Shown here in pieces: positions 53,895-63,100 of a stretch of 64,000 nucleotides of DNA (position 1 is its first letter; every line of letters begins with the position of its first letter). The notes under the pieces are model-generated. The model did not search any database and had not been told where the DNA came from. It saw nothing but the letters and a program-made list of their open reading frames with translations. The DNA is from Bacteroidota bacterium. Its GTDB lineage: Bacteria; Bacteroidota; Ignavibacteria; Ignavibacteriales; Melioribacteraceae. The translations under genes and the position numbers were made by a program. The DNA lies in assembly GCA_018818165.1 (NCBI GenBank), contig JAHISP010000054.1, positions 1 to 64,000 of the forward strand, given 5' to 3'.

Positions 53895-55167
53895 AAATGA
53901 TCTTGAAAAAATATTAACCGAATTTGAACCACCAAATATAAAGTTTGAACATAATAAAAATAAATTACGGCGTGCTTTATTAAATTCTGATTTGTATGGA
54001 AAACAAAGCTGGTTAAGAAATTTAAGTCCAAGAGAGATTTCAATTGCTTCAGCATTTTCTATCTTTATATTTGTTTTAATCAGTTATTACATTTTTAATC
54101 AAAATAATTCAAATCTTGACAATATACTTTCAAAAACAAAAGAAAATTATGCGGGATTTTTGACATCTAATAAAACAAACTATTTTGACAGTGACTTAAA
54201 AATCTACGGAACTGAAAATGAGGAATTTGATTTAAAGGTTGAAAAGTGGGTCAACTTAAAAGAAAATAAATATTGTATAGTACTTAAAGATAATTACAGC
54301 AATGAGATTTTAGATAAAATAATAATTAGAGATAAAAAAATTTATAGGATGAAAAATCCTAAACTGCAGGCATTAAACACAGTTAATAGCCATCAAATGA
54401 TAATATTTGAAATTGCAGATGAATTATTAAACAGTACCGAATTTAATGCCGATTCAATTTCTGTTTCTATTGATTCAAAAATGAAGGACAAAATAAATAT
54501 GTTTAGCAAAACTGGATTATTAGTGTATAATTCTGGACTCTCTCCTTTTAATGAAACTTATATTAATAGACCAGAAATAAACAGTATGAAGATTAGTAAT
54601 AGATTGAATTTAGATGAATATCTTATGGATAATCCGCTTGATCTCTTAAAAGAATTAGCTAGTAAAAGTAAGATTACAGTTTCAGAGAATTATTTTGATG
54701 AACTTTTAGGCAAAAAAGTTTTTATCGTTCAGATTGAGGAATCGATATTGGATACGTTAGAACAAGGGTTAACTTTAAAAATTGATGACAGCCTTTCCAG
54801 ATTTGATTCACTTTTAACTAATGAGCTGAAAGAAAGTCATCGGAGATATGTTTATTATTCAATGAATCTTTCGGATACATTAGTTAGTATTGATTCAACA
54901 AAAGCAAGTGTTCCCAAAAGTGTAAAAAAAATACTAATCGATCCCGAAACTGGTTCAATTGAAGGAGTAGATTACATATACCAGAACATTCGGAAGAATA
55001 TAAAATTATCCTCTTCAAGATTTACAAATCATTTATTAGTTACCAAAGAAGATTCTAAATTTGACCCAATAATTGATGATTTGGAATATTTTGGAAATAC
55101 TAACAAAATAAAAAATACTTTTATTAAAAAATTCTCCAAAGATTTACATGAAAATATGACGAAATAA
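53887..55167 (+). CDS. Membrane-anchored protein, putative anti-sigma factor
   Basis: 426 residues. The first ~55 are cytoplasmic and charged, one membrane segment lies at ~56-73 (FSIFIFVLISYYIF), and ~350 residues are outside. Overlap with the sigma gene and this topology fit an anti-sigma factor that holds the sigma at the membrane. No zinc-binding anti-sigma motif (HxxxCxxC) is visible. The large outer part has beta-rich segments (IIRDKKIYRMKNP) loosely like RseB/LolA-type domains; this is a guess. GGGGAGG at the end of the sigma gene is the ribosome site. The promoter for the next operon follows the stop. Confidence 0.6.
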   Translation: MNKNDLEKILTEFEPPNIKFEHNKNKLRRALLNSDLYGKQSWLRNLSPREISIASAFSIFIFVLISYYIFNQNNSNLDNILSKTKENYAGFLTSNKTNYFDSDLKIYGTENEEFDLKVEKWVNLKENKYCIVLKDNYSNEILDKIIIRDKKIYRMKNPKLQALNTVNSHQMIIFEIADELLNSTEFNADSISVSIDSKMKDKINMFSKTGLLVYNSGLSPFNETYINRPEINSMKISNRLNLDEYLMDNPLDLLKELASKSKITVSENYFDELLGKKVFIVQIEESILDTLEQGLTLKIDDSLSRFDSLLTNELKESHRRYVYYSMNLSDTLVSIDSTKASVPKSVKKILIDPETGSIEGVDYIYQNIRKNIKLSSSRFTNHLLVTKEDSKFDPIIDDLEYFGNTNKIKNTFIKKFSKDLHENMTK

Positions 55168-55204
55168 TAATTATAAATATTTTAACATTTTTTAACACAC
55201 ATGT

Positions 55205-55234
55205 AATGCAACCTTTCTTAAACACCTTCATTAT
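55205..55234 (+). promoter_or_regulatory. Candidate ECF-type promoter of the PDZ-NEW3-ABC operon
   Basis: AATGCAAC at 55205-55212 and CATTAT at 55229-55234 with 16 bases between match the pair upstream of the sigma gene (15 bases between). The predicted start of transcription is near 55241, about 40 bases before the PDZ gene ATG. Sharing this motif with the sigma gene suggests the sigma factor controls both. Confidence 0.5.
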
Positions 55235-55270
55235 ATAATTGAACACATTAATTCAACAATATAATGAAGG
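55225..55270 (+). promoter_or_regulatory. Large dyad overlapping the PDZ gene ribosome site
   Basis: CCTTCATTATA at 55225-55235 is inverted at TATAATGAAGG 55260-55270 (11 bp), with a nested TTGAA/TTCAA pair at 55239-55243 and 55252-55256. The right arm contains most of the AAGGA ribosome site. The dyad may be an operator or, if transcribed from farther upstream, a structure masking translation. From the predicted ECF start only the inner pair would be in the RNA. Confidence 0.4.
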
Positions 55271-55279
55271 AATCAAAAA

Positions 55280-55822
55280 ATGAAAAAATCAATTTTTACA
55301 ACCACAGCTTTAATCATGTTATTTTTTACTATAACAACAAACAGTCAGCAAATGAAAATAATAACAGGCAACGAAATTGCCTTTGTACCAGAGATAAAAG
55401 GTATAATTGAGTTTGGTGACTCTCAACTAAAAGTAGCAGCAGTTCAACCCTCATCACAAGAAAGTGAAAAACCAATTGACTTAAAAGTGGATGATATAGT
55501 TTTATTCGTTAATGGAAAACGAGTAAAAACACTTGATTCATTTAACGAAAATTATGAAAACACAACAATAGGGGAAGAAGTAAAACTAGGCATTAAACGT
55601 GGTGATGAAAGGTTTATTGTTTCTTTTAAGAAAGCTGATCCCACAAAGTTTAAGCACAAAATAATGCGAATGGGAAAAAATGCCGAACATGCAGATGAAG
55701 CAATTGGGTCTATGAAAAAAGAGAAAGTTATGATGAATATAAAAGAAGTTGATGCTGACTCCTTAAAACAAAACAAAGTGATAATAAACATGGAATCTCC
55801 TAACAAAAAAGAAGATAAATAA
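55280..55822 (+). CDS. Secreted PDZ-domain protein
   Basis: 180 residues with a signal peptide (to ~residue 23, TTNSQ). Residues ~45-125 form a PDZ-like domain (DLKVDDIVLFVNGKRVKTLDSFNE... IKRGDERFIVSF). The charged C-terminal tail (~130-180) is rich in Lys and Met. No protease domain is present, so it is an adaptor or sensor rather than an HtrA-type protease. AAGGA precedes the start. Its stop overlaps the next gene's start (TAATG), so the two are coupled. The context suggests an envelope role under control of the upstream sigma factor. Confidence 0.75.
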   Translation: MKKSIFTTTALIMLFFTITTNSQQMKIITGNEIAFVPEIKGIIEFGDSQLKVAAVQPSSQESEKPIDLKVDDIVLFVNGKRVKTLDSFNENYENTTIGEEVKLGIKRGDERFIVSFKKADPTKFKHKIMRMGKNAEHADEAIGSMKKEKVMMNIKEVDADSLKQNKVIINMESPNKKEDK

Positions 55823-57321
55823 TGAAAAATAATTCTATTAAAATATTACTACTATTGATTTTGTGTTTCTCACTTGAACTATTTGCCCAAAGCGTTGGCT
55901 CATACTATAATCCAAAAGATGACCAATATAGATTATTGGGACTAAAAAGAGCAAAGGAAATATACGACTCAGCGGATGCTGAATTCAAAAGACAGGAAAC
56001 ACTTTTCAATAAACAATTAATTTCGACTAGGGAGCTTGAAACTGCTCGCATGTCATTTATAGATGCAGAGGTAAATTATTATCAAGCTTTGTTGGCATTA
56101 TTGTTTGAACAACAATATGTATCAGTGCAAAAGGCGATGAAATACCAAGATGCTAATGGACGAATACATGTAAAATTGACTTTGGCAAATTCCTCGGGAG
56201 GCGGTGGTGAATTCAAAAAACTTATTAACATTGATGATGAACTTTTCAGATCACTGCAACCAGATGTTGTTAACGATGTATACGTTTCGTTATTGAATGA
56301 TGATAATGCAATTATTAGTCTACCATACGAAGCAAAATTAGAACAAATATTTTACGGTAAACAGGTGACTATTGATTTCCTGCTTCTACAGGATCTTGAT
56401 GCTATAACTGTAAATATAATATACGGTTCTGGCACCATGAGAGCTCCAAAAATCTTTTTGCAAAAAGATGTAACTGAAGACAAGGTGGTTTTTCAATCTG
56501 ACCAATTTTCACAGGAAGTTGATTTGGGCAGTTCAGCAACTTATAGAATGACTCTCGAACTTTTTAGTGGTCTTAACGATACTTATCAACTCGAAGTCTT
56601 AAATCTGCCCAGACAGATTACCCATTACTTTGTGGATCCACAAACTCAAGCAAGGTTAAGTCAATTTAAATTTACTGAATCTTCACAAACTCGGAATGCT
56701 GGTCTTCAGGTATTTTTACCAGACCGCCCAACAGACCAAGTAAAGATAGAAGATCCTATAACTTTTTTTATAATAGCCATACCATACGATAGGTTGGATT
56801 TATTTAAAAAATCTGAAGATAAAATCTGGACTGAGAAAGAACTGCAGAATAAGAAAATTGGGTATTTAAAAATGGAATTGATTCCGAGAGGTTTAGGAGA
56901 AATACTAGTAAAAGCACCTCAGTTGTATTTTTCTATTCTATCTAGTGAATCTATCAATGTACCTATAACTGTTGTGAACGAGGGTAGTCGAAGGCTTGAT
57001 AATGTTGAATTCAAAGTCGATTTGCCCCTTAATTGGATAAGAGAAACTACACCAAATATCATTAGCAGTTTGAGTATTAGAGAAGAAAAGATTGTGAATT
57101 TTAGTTTTACCCCTCCTGAAGATATACAACCAGGTAAATATGAAATTAGGATTCGGACAACATCACTTTCAGATAATCAGATGGTTAAGGCAGAAGACAA
57201 AACTATTACAATTGAAATTAAACCGGAAGTAAATTTGTTTGGGACTCTTCTTTTGGTCTTATTCATAGTTGGGTTAGTAGCAGGAATAGTAATTTTTGGA
57301 ATAAAGTTAATGAAAAAGTAA
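55822..57321 (+). CDS. NEW3-domain membrane protein with N-terminal coiled coil
   Basis: 499 residues. A signal peptide (to ~residue 23, LFAQ) is followed by an alpha-helical hairpin or coiled coil (~40-105, EIYDSADAEFKRQETLFNKQ). A mixed beta region (~110-370) follows, then a NEW3-type immunoglobulin domain (~370-465, INVPITVVNEGSRRLDNVEF) and a C-terminal membrane segment (~472-495). Most of it should lie outside the membrane, anchored by its C-terminus. The helical segment recalls periplasmic adaptor hairpins. It overlaps the PDZ gene and runs into the ABC ATPase gene, so it is probably an accessory part of that transporter. Confidence 0.7.
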   Translation: MKNNSIKILLLLILCFSLELFAQSVGSYYNPKDDQYRLLGLKRAKEIYDSADAEFKRQETLFNKQLISTRELETARMSFIDAEVNYYQALLALLFEQQYVSVQKAMKYQDANGRIHVKLTLANSSGGGGEFKKLINIDDELFRSLQPDVVNDVYVSLLNDDNAIISLPYEAKLEQIFYGKQVTIDFLLLQDLDAITVNIIYGSGTMRAPKIFLQKDVTEDKVVFQSDQFSQEVDLGSSATYRMTLELFSGLNDTYQLEVLNLPRQITHYFVDPQTQARLSQFKFTESSQTRNAGLQVFLPDRPTDQVKIEDPITFFIIAIPYDRLDLFKKSEDKIWTEKELQNKKIGYLKMELIPRGLGEILVKAPQLYFSILSSESINVPITVVNEGSRRLDNVEFKVDLPLNWIRETTPNIISSLSIREEKIVNFSFTPPEDIQPGKYEIRIRTTSLSDNQMVKAEDKTITIEIKPEVNLFGTLLLVLFIVGLVAGIVIFGIKLMKK

Positions 57322-57332
57322 TGGAGAATTTA

Positions 57333-58085
57333 ATGGAAACAATGAATAAAACGGCTCCCATACTAGAGGCGGTAAATCTAAGCAAAAAATATGAAGACGG
57401 AATGCTTGCACTTAATAATGTTAGCTTTGAAGTAAAGCCTGGAGAAATATTTTCAATGCTTGGCGGAAATGGTGCTGGAAAAACAACCACAATAAATATT
57501 TTCTTAAACCTACTTGAACCAACTAGTGGAGAAGCTAAAATAAACGGAATAGTTACACATGAAAGTCCGTTGGAAGCAAAAAAAAATGTAGCGTTTCTAT
57601 CTGAAAACGTTATGCTCTATCCAGAATTTACAGCTTTACAAAACATTGATTTTTTTGTGAAGCTGGGTGGTAAATTAAATTATACAAAATCAGATTATCA
57701 AAAAGTTCTCAAAAGAGTTGGACTTCAAACTGAAGCTCATGAGAAAAAACTTAAGGGTTTTTCAAAAGGGATGCGCCAAAAATGTGGTATTGCCATTGCA
57801 ATTTTAAAGGATGCTCCAGCAATACTTTTAGACGAACCTACTTCAGGTCTTGACCCGAAAGCTGGACACGAATTTGTAAAACTCTTAGCTGATTTGCGTG
57901 ATGAAGGAAAAGCAATTTTAATGTCAACTCACGATATTTTTAGAGCAAAAGAAATTTCTGATTACGTTGGTATTATGAATAAAGGTTCTCTTGTAATGAA
58001 AAAATCACGTGCCGAATTGCAAGGCGAAAACCTAGAACAGCTTTATGTACAATTTATGGCTGGATATATGGACACAGTAGCGTAA
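57333..58085 (+). CDS. ABC transporter ATP-binding protein
   Basis: I prefer ATG 57333, which has GGAG at 57323-57326 six bases upstream; an in-frame ATG at 57321 overlaps the upstream stop. The 250-residue ATPase has Walker A (GGNGAGKTT), signature FSKGMRQK in place of LSGGQ, Walker B (AILLDEPTSGLDP) and the switch His in STHD. It is of the ABC-2 exporter class and would energise the two permeases that follow. It is a cytoplasmic subunit; the transported substrate is unknown. Confidence 0.93.
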   Translation: METMNKTAPILEAVNLSKKYEDGMLALNNVSFEVKPGEIFSMLGGNGAGKTTTINIFLNLLEPTSGEAKINGIVTHESPLEAKKNVAFLSENVMLYPEFTALQNIDFFVKLGGKLNYTKSDYQKVLKRVGLQTEAHEKKLKGFSKGMRQKCGIAIAILKDAPAILLDEPTSGLDPKAGHEFVKLLADLRDEGKAILMSTHDIFRAKEISDYVGIMNKGSLVMKKSRAELQGENLEQLYVQFMAGYMDTVA

Positions 58086-58105
58086 AAATTATTTGAGGAA
58101 AAACG

Positions 58106-59503
58106 ATGTTAAAACTTCTTATAGAAAAAGAATTAAAAGAAATAATTGGTTCGCCAAAATTTATAATGATGTTTGCCATAAGCTCAATTTTGATCTTACT
58201 AACATTCTATGTTGGAGGAATCAATTACAAAAAAAATATTGCCCAACATGAAGCTGCCAAGCTTGAAAATTTACGTTCTATGGAAGGTATAAAAGATTGG
58301 CGCCTGATAGAGCACAATATCTATTTGCCTCCGTCAATACTAGCTTCTCTTGTAAACGGAATATCTAATGATATTGGCAGAAACGTTGATATGTATGGAC
58401 GCGGGGAAATTAGACCTCACGGCAGTGTGTATAATGAAAATCCAGTTTATGCCGCATTCAGATTTTTAGATTTAACTTTTCTGTTTCAAATTGTTCTATC
58501 ACTTTTCTCTATTCTATTCACTTATAATGCCGTTAATGGTGAAAAAGAAAGTGGAACCTTGCGCCTTGTTTTTTCCAATTCAATACCGCGTGGAAAATAT
58601 ATTTTGGGTAAAATACTTGGTTCATATGCAGCGTTATCAATTCCCCTTATAATTCCATTTTTATTAGGATGTCTTGTTCTTTCAGTTTTAGGAATACAAC
58701 TAAAAGGCAGCGAGTGGTTTAGACTTGCACTAATAATTAATGCTGGAATTTTGTTCATGGGTGTATTTATAACTTTATCAGTATTTATTTCATCAGTAAG
58801 CAGACGCTCTGCGAATTCATTTTTATTACTATTAGTAATATGGATTTTTGTAATACTTGTAATTCCAAGAGCTGCTGTACTTATATCTGGGCGTTTTATA
58901 GATGTTCCACCAATCGACGAATTAAACAACAAAAAAAATGCTTACAACCGAGAATTAGCTGAAACTGTCTTAAATAAATTGAAAACGTTTAAAGCAGATG
59001 GTAATGAAGATTTGTTTGCTCAATTTGAAAAATATATGGAAGAAGTGAATGACGATAAAGATGAAAAAATGAATTCTTTTGGGTCAAAGCTTGATGAAGA
59101 AAGAAAAAACAGACAAAATGTTCAATCTGATTTATCTTTAACTTTGGCAAGAATCTCCCCTGCAGCGCAGTTTTCTTTAGCCTCCTCCATTATTGCAGGA
59201 ACTTCATTAACCCTTTCGCAAGAGTTTTTAAGTCAAGCAAAAAATTATCAAAATGTATTTAAAACTTTTCAACAGGAAAAATCTGGCGGCAGTAGCGGAG
59301 GCGGAATGAAAATGATAATGGTTAACGAAGGAGATGAACCTCCTGATATTGATCCAACTGAACTACCTGAGTTCGTTTATAAAGAAGCAAATCTCGATTC
59401 TATAATTGTGGCGTCACTTGGTGACTTTGGACTATTAATAATTTATACTTTCATTTTCTTTGCTGGTGCGTATATGGCGTTTCGCCGGTTCGATTTGAGA
59501 TGA
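58106..59503 (+). CDS. ABC-2 type permease, first paralogue
   Basis: 465 residues with an N-terminal membrane segment (~22-38), a large extracytoplasmic loop (~40-120), a block of about five membrane segments (~125-275), a second soluble region (~275-440) and a C-terminal membrane segment. TFLFQIVLSLFSILFTYNAVNGEKESGTLRLVFSNSIPRGKYILGK is the typical ABC-2/DUF3526-like core. It is clearly homologous to the next gene. GAGGA precedes the ATG. The pair would form a heterodimeric channel. Confidence 0.85.
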   Translation: MLKLLIEKELKEIIGSPKFIMMFAISSILILLTFYVGGINYKKNIAQHEAAKLENLRSMEGIKDWRLIEHNIYLPPSILASLVNGISNDIGRNVDMYGRGEIRPHGSVYNENPVYAAFRFLDLTFLFQIVLSLFSILFTYNAVNGEKESGTLRLVFSNSIPRGKYILGKILGSYAALSIPLIIPFLLGCLVLSVLGIQLKGSEWFRLALIINAGILFMGVFITLSVFISSVSRRSANSFLLLLVIWIFVILVIPRAAVLISGRFIDVPPIDELNNKKNAYNRELAETVLNKLKTFKADGNEDLFAQFEKYMEEVNDDKDEKMNSFGSKLDEERKNRQNVQSDLSLTLARISPAAQFSLASSIIAGTSLTLSQEFLSQAKNYQNVFKTFQQEKSGGSSGGGMKMIMVNEGDEPPDIDPTELPEFVYKEANLDSIIVASLGDFGLLIIYTFIFFAGAYMAFRRFDLR

Positions 59504-59518
59504 TTAAAAGGAGGTAAA

Positions 59519-60985
59519 ATGTTTTCAATTTTAATAAAAAAAGAATTAATAGCCATATTGCAAAATCCCAAGTTTATAACAACTTTTGCAGTTAGCAGTT
59601 TTTTGATAATTCTAAGTGTGCTCATAGGTATAAATGAGTATAAAAATAATTTAGCTCAATATGATACTGGCATTTCTCTTGCAAAAAGTAAGATTGAAGA
59701 ATCAAGATCATGGCACTCAATAAATGCCATTGCATATAGAAAGCCTGATCCTATGCAAATATTTGTATCTGGAGTAAATAATGATATTGGAAGGTTTTCA
59801 AATGTTAGCAGACAAGGCGAAGTAAAACTGCAGAATAGTTCATACTCTGATGATCCGGTATTTGCAATATTTAGAAATATAGATTTCGCATTTATAATGA
59901 CAATTGTTCTTTCACTCTTTGCAATTATGTTTACATATAACGCAGTAAATGGTGAAAAAGAGGATGGCACCCTGCGTCTCCTCTTTTCTAATTCAATTTC
60001 AAGGGCTGAATTCATTGCAAGTAAAGTAGTTGGCGCTTGGTTAGGACTAGTTGTACCACTGCTTATTCCAATTTCAATAAGTTTTCTTCTAATAATTTCA
60101 TTTGATATAAATTTTAGGTTTTTTGATTGGAGCAGAGTTTTAACATTAGCCTTTGTTTCCATAACCTATTTTACTTTTTTTATAATTTTTGGAATTCTAG
60201 TCTCATCGATAACAAAAAGTTCATCAACTTCATTTCTATTGTTGCTTACATTCTGGATCATTACTGTTTTTATTATTCCAAGAGTAGGTGTAATTGCTGC
60301 GGGACAAATTATTAGGATCCCATCGCATGCAGAAATTGAGAGTCAACTGGATGCATTTTCAAAAGACAGCTGGAAAAACTACACTACTCAACTTAGCAAA
60401 ACATGGAATGAACGCCGCCTTCAAATGGAAGGTATGTCTGAATCCGAAAAAGCAATGTATGAAGATGATAACAGTTGGGGCTGGATGCAGACGGATGATA
60501 AACTTCGTAAAATAAATGAGGAAAATATCACCGACTATTCAAGGAAATTATTTGAAGGATATAAAAATAATAGAATTGAATTAAGAAAACTTGCTTTAAC
60601 ACTATCTAGATTTTCACCTGCTTCCGCCTATCAATTGGCAGCAATGAATATGGCTTCCACTGATATAGCGTTAAAAGTTAGGTATGAAGATGCAATTCAA
60701 TTATATAAAGAAAAAATCTTATCCCACGCTTCACAAAAAGCAGAGACTGACGGTGATTCCTTTGGATTAAGGATTAGTATGGATAGTGAAAAAGGTATAA
60801 GTGTTGAGGGCGGACGTGATCAGAATATGCTTGATACTAGTGAACTTCCTCAATTTGCAGAACCCAGCTATACGTTTGCGCAAATATTTGAACCAACTAT
60901 AATAGATATCTCAATTCTATTCATTCTATCAATAGCTTGTTTTGGATTAAGTGTTTATCGATTTTCAAAATTTGATTTACGTTAA
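59519..60985 (+). CDS. ABC-2 type permease, second paralogue
   Basis: 488 residues with the same plan as the preceding gene: MFSILIKKELIAILQNPKF start, IVLSLFAIMFTYNAVNGEKEDGTLRLLFSNSISRAEF core, a soluble region (~270-445) and a last membrane segment before KFDLR. The two proteins share strong blocks and both end in a FDLR motif, so they arose by duplication. AAGGAGG precedes ATG 59519, 15 bp after the first permease. It closes the PDZ-NEW3-ABC operon and is followed by a perfect stem-loop facing hslU. Confidence 0.85.
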   Translation: MFSILIKKELIAILQNPKFITTFAVSSFLIILSVLIGINEYKNNLAQYDTGISLAKSKIEESRSWHSINAIAYRKPDPMQIFVSGVNNDIGRFSNVSRQGEVKLQNSSYSDDPVFAIFRNIDFAFIMTIVLSLFAIMFTYNAVNGEKEDGTLRLLFSNSISRAEFIASKVVGAWLGLVVPLLIPISISFLLIISFDINFRFFDWSRVLTLAFVSITYFTFFIIFGILVSSITKSSSTSFLLLLTFWIITVFIIPRVGVIAAGQIIRIPSHAEIESQLDAFSKDSWKNYTTQLSKTWNERRLQMEGMSESEKAMYEDDNSWGWMQTDDKLRKINEENITDYSRKLFEGYKNNRIELRKLALTLSRFSPASAYQLAAMNMASTDIALKVRYEDAIQLYKEKILSHASQKAETDGDSFGLRISMDSEKGISVEGGRDQNMLDTSELPQFAEPSYTFAQIFEPTIIDISILFILSIACFGLSVYRFSKFDLR

Positions 60986-60999
60986 TCAAGATGAGGATA

Positions 61000-61038
61000 A
61001 AGATCAAGATTAAGTAATATTAACTTAATCTTGATCTT
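61000..61038. terminator. Perfect 16-bp stem-loop between convergent permease and hslU genes
   Basis: Bases 61000-61015 are an exact inverted copy of 61023-61038 with a 7-nt loop (AATATTA). It lies between the ends of two convergent genes and is the obvious bidirectional terminator. No long T-tract is seen on either strand. Confidence 0.7.
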
Positions 61039-61045
61039 AGCAATT

Positions 61046-62428
61046 CTACAATATATACTTACTCAAATCACGATCTTTAACTATTGCATCTAACTTTTCA
61101 TTAACTAGTTTTCCATCTATTATAATAGATTTTATATCCATTTTATCAGGTAAATCAAATAAAATATCTTCTAGAAGTGTTGTTAATATTGTGTGCAAAC
61201 GTCGAGCTCCAATGTTTTCTACTTCTTCATTTACATAGGCAGCAGTTCTAGCAACTTCGGAAATAGCTTCATTCGAAAATTCAACATCAACACCTTCCGT
61301 TTTTAATAAAGCAGCATATTGTTTCAATAATGCATTCTCTGGAATTGTTAGAATTTTTACAAAGTCTTCTTCAGTCAAACTTTTAAGTTCAACTCTAATT
61401 GGAAATCTACCTTGTAATTCTGGAATTAAATCGGATGGTTTTGAAATATGAAATGCTCCAGAAGCAATAAATAAGATGTGATCAGTTTTAACAGCACCAT
61501 ATTTTGTATTAACAGTTGAGCCTTCAACTATAGGTAGCAAATCACGCTGAACACCTTCACGAGAAACATCAGGACCTCTAGATTCAGTTGAACCTGCAAC
61601 TTTATCAATTTCATCAATAAAAACCATTCCAGTTTCTTGAACTCTTCTTATTGCTTCAGTTTGAACTGCATCCATATCTATTAATTTTTGAGCTTCTTCT
61701 TGGGATATAAGTTTCCGTGCATTATCAATTGTAGTTTTGCGTTTTTTCTTTTTCTTTGGCATCATGCTGCTAACTATTTCTTGAATATTCATACCCATGT
61801 CATCCATTCCCATTGGGCCCATTACTTGAACTCCAATTTGAGGTGCATTGATATCAAACTCAATCATTTTTTCATCCATACTACCGCTTTTAAGTTTTTC
61901 TCTCATCCACTCTCGAGTTTTTTCGTTTTGCAAAGACTCATTATTAGTTTCTTCTTGTTCTTCGTCAGCGTTTTCATTTGGGTTTGCAATTGGTTTTTTA
62001 ACTGGCGGTATTAAAATATCAAGTATTCGTTCTTCGGCTAATATATTAGCTTTTTCTTGAACCTCTGCTTTTTTCTCAGTACTAACCATATTTACAGCAA
62101 TGTCAGTCAAATCTCTAATCATCGATTCAACATCACGTCCAACATAACCAACCTCTGTAAATTTAGATGCTTCCACTTTTATAAAAGGAGCATTAGAAAG
62201 TTTAGCTAATCTTCTTGCAATTTCTGTTTTACCAACTCCAGTTGGTCCAATAAGAATAATGTTATTAGGCATTATCTCATCTCGTAAATTTTCTTCTACA
62301 TTTTGGCGGCGCCATCTATTTCTAAGTGCAATAGCAACTGCTCTTTTGGCATCATCTTGTCCAATAATGTATTTATCCAACTCTGCTACTGTTTGTGAGG
62401 GAGTTAAATTTCCATTTAAATGTTTCAT
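61046..62428 (-). CDS. hslU: ATP-dependent protease ATPase subunit HslU
   Basis: 460 residues if started at ATG 62428 ([31 protein letters not shown]), which best matches known HslU N-termini. Earlier in-frame starts (62452, 62464, 62473) add up to 15 residues without a clear ribosome site. Features: Walker [10 protein letters not shown], pore-type [10 protein letters not shown], an acidic I-domain (~130-240, with DEEQEETN), Walker [10 protein letters not shown], and sensor regions ([16 protein letters not shown]). The C-terminus DLSKYIL is the segment that docks into HslV. It unfolds substrates for the HslV protease. It lies downstream of hslV, as usual. Confidence 0.95.
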   Translation of the reverse strand: MKHLNGNLTPSQTVAELDKYIIGQDDAKRAVAIALRNRWRRQNVEENLRDEIMPNNIILIGPTGVGKTEIARRLAKLSNAPFIKVEASKFTEVGYVGRDVESMIRDLTDIAVNMVSTEKKAEVQEKANILAEERILDILIPPVKKPIANPNENADEEQEETNNESLQNEKTREWMREKLKSGSMDEKMIEFDINAPQIGVQVMGPMGMDDMGMNIQEIVSSMMPKKKKKRKTTIDNARKLISQEEAQKLIDMDAVQTEAIRRVQETGMVFIDEIDKVAGSTESRGPDVSREGVQRDLLPIVEGSTVNTKYGAVKTDHILFIASGAFHISKPSDLIPELQGRFPIRVELKSLTEEDFVKILTIPENALLKQYAALLKTEGVDVEFSNEAISEVARTAAYVNEEVENIGARRLHTILTTLLEDILFDLPDKMDIKSIIIDGKLVNEKLDAIVKDRDLSKYIL

Positions 62429-62507
62429 CAGTTTATAACCTTGTGTTTTCATAGCTGTCTGCATAAAATCCAATTTGGAATTTGTACTAACTGCTCAATT
62501 TCAAAAT

Positions 62508-63050
62508 TTATTTATCTACTTCTTCAACTGTAATGTGATCATTTGTGTATATACAAATTTCTCCAGCCGTTTTTAATGCCTCTTCAGCAATTTCTTTTGC
62601 TGAAAGATTGCTGTGTTTAATTAACATTTTTGCAGCAGCGAGTGCATACATTCCACCAGAACCAATTGCGACAATACCATCATCTGGTTCAATAACATCT
62701 CCAGTTCCAGAAACAATAAAGGAATTATCAGCCGAAACCACCGCAAGCATTGCCTCTAGTTTTCTAAGATATTTATCAGTTCTCCAATCTTTTGCAAGTT
62801 CAACAACTGAACGGTTTACGTTCCCTCGGTACTGCTCCAATTTTTCTTCAAATCTTCCAAGAAGTGTAAAAGCATCGGCAGCAGAGCCAGCAAAACCGCA
62901 AAGAACTTTACCATTGTATAGTTTTCTAATTTTCATTGAATTACGTTTAACAACAGTATTTCCTAGCGTTACTTGTCCATCACCACCAATAACTGCTTGC
63001 CCATTGTGAATTAATCCAAGTATTGTGGTTGATCTAATTTTTCTTTTCAT
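62508..63050 (-). CDS. hslV: ATP-dependent protease subunit HslV
   Basis: 180 residues of the proteasome-like peptidase family. Alignment to known HslV (TTIVSVRRNG) places the catalytic N-terminal Thr at residue 8 in RSTTILGLI, so a seven-residue propeptide (MKRKIRS) must be removed. Other blocks: [27 protein letters not shown] and [17 protein letters not shown] precedes the ATG. It is transcribed with hslU; the gap to it is about 35-80 bp depending on the hslU start. Together they form the cytoplasmic HslVU protease for heat-damaged and regulatory proteins. Confidence 0.97.
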   Translation of the reverse strand: MKRKIRSTTILGLIHNGQAVIGGDGQVTLGNTVVKRNSMKIRKLYNGKVLCGFAGSAADAFTLLGRFEEKLEQYRGNVNRSVVELAKDWRTDKYLRKLEAMLAVVSADNSFIVSGTGDVIEPDDGIVAIGSGGMYALAAAKMLIKHSNLSAKEIAEEALKTAGEICIYTNDHITVEEVDK

Positions 63051-63100
63051 ATTTTCTCCAATTCTTGCTTATAAAATTAAGCAAATTATATTTCTAAAAT

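Noticed and set aside
59656-60162. 168-codon minus-strand frame inside the second permease
   Set aside because: Antisense to membrane segments of a clear permease; composition of a shadow frame.
61688-62014. 108-codon plus-strand frame inside hslU
   Set aside because: Phe/Ile-rich shadow of a highly conserved gene; no independent start signal.
62545-63009. 154-codon plus-strand frame inside hslV
   Set aside because: Antisense shadow of a clear HslV gene.
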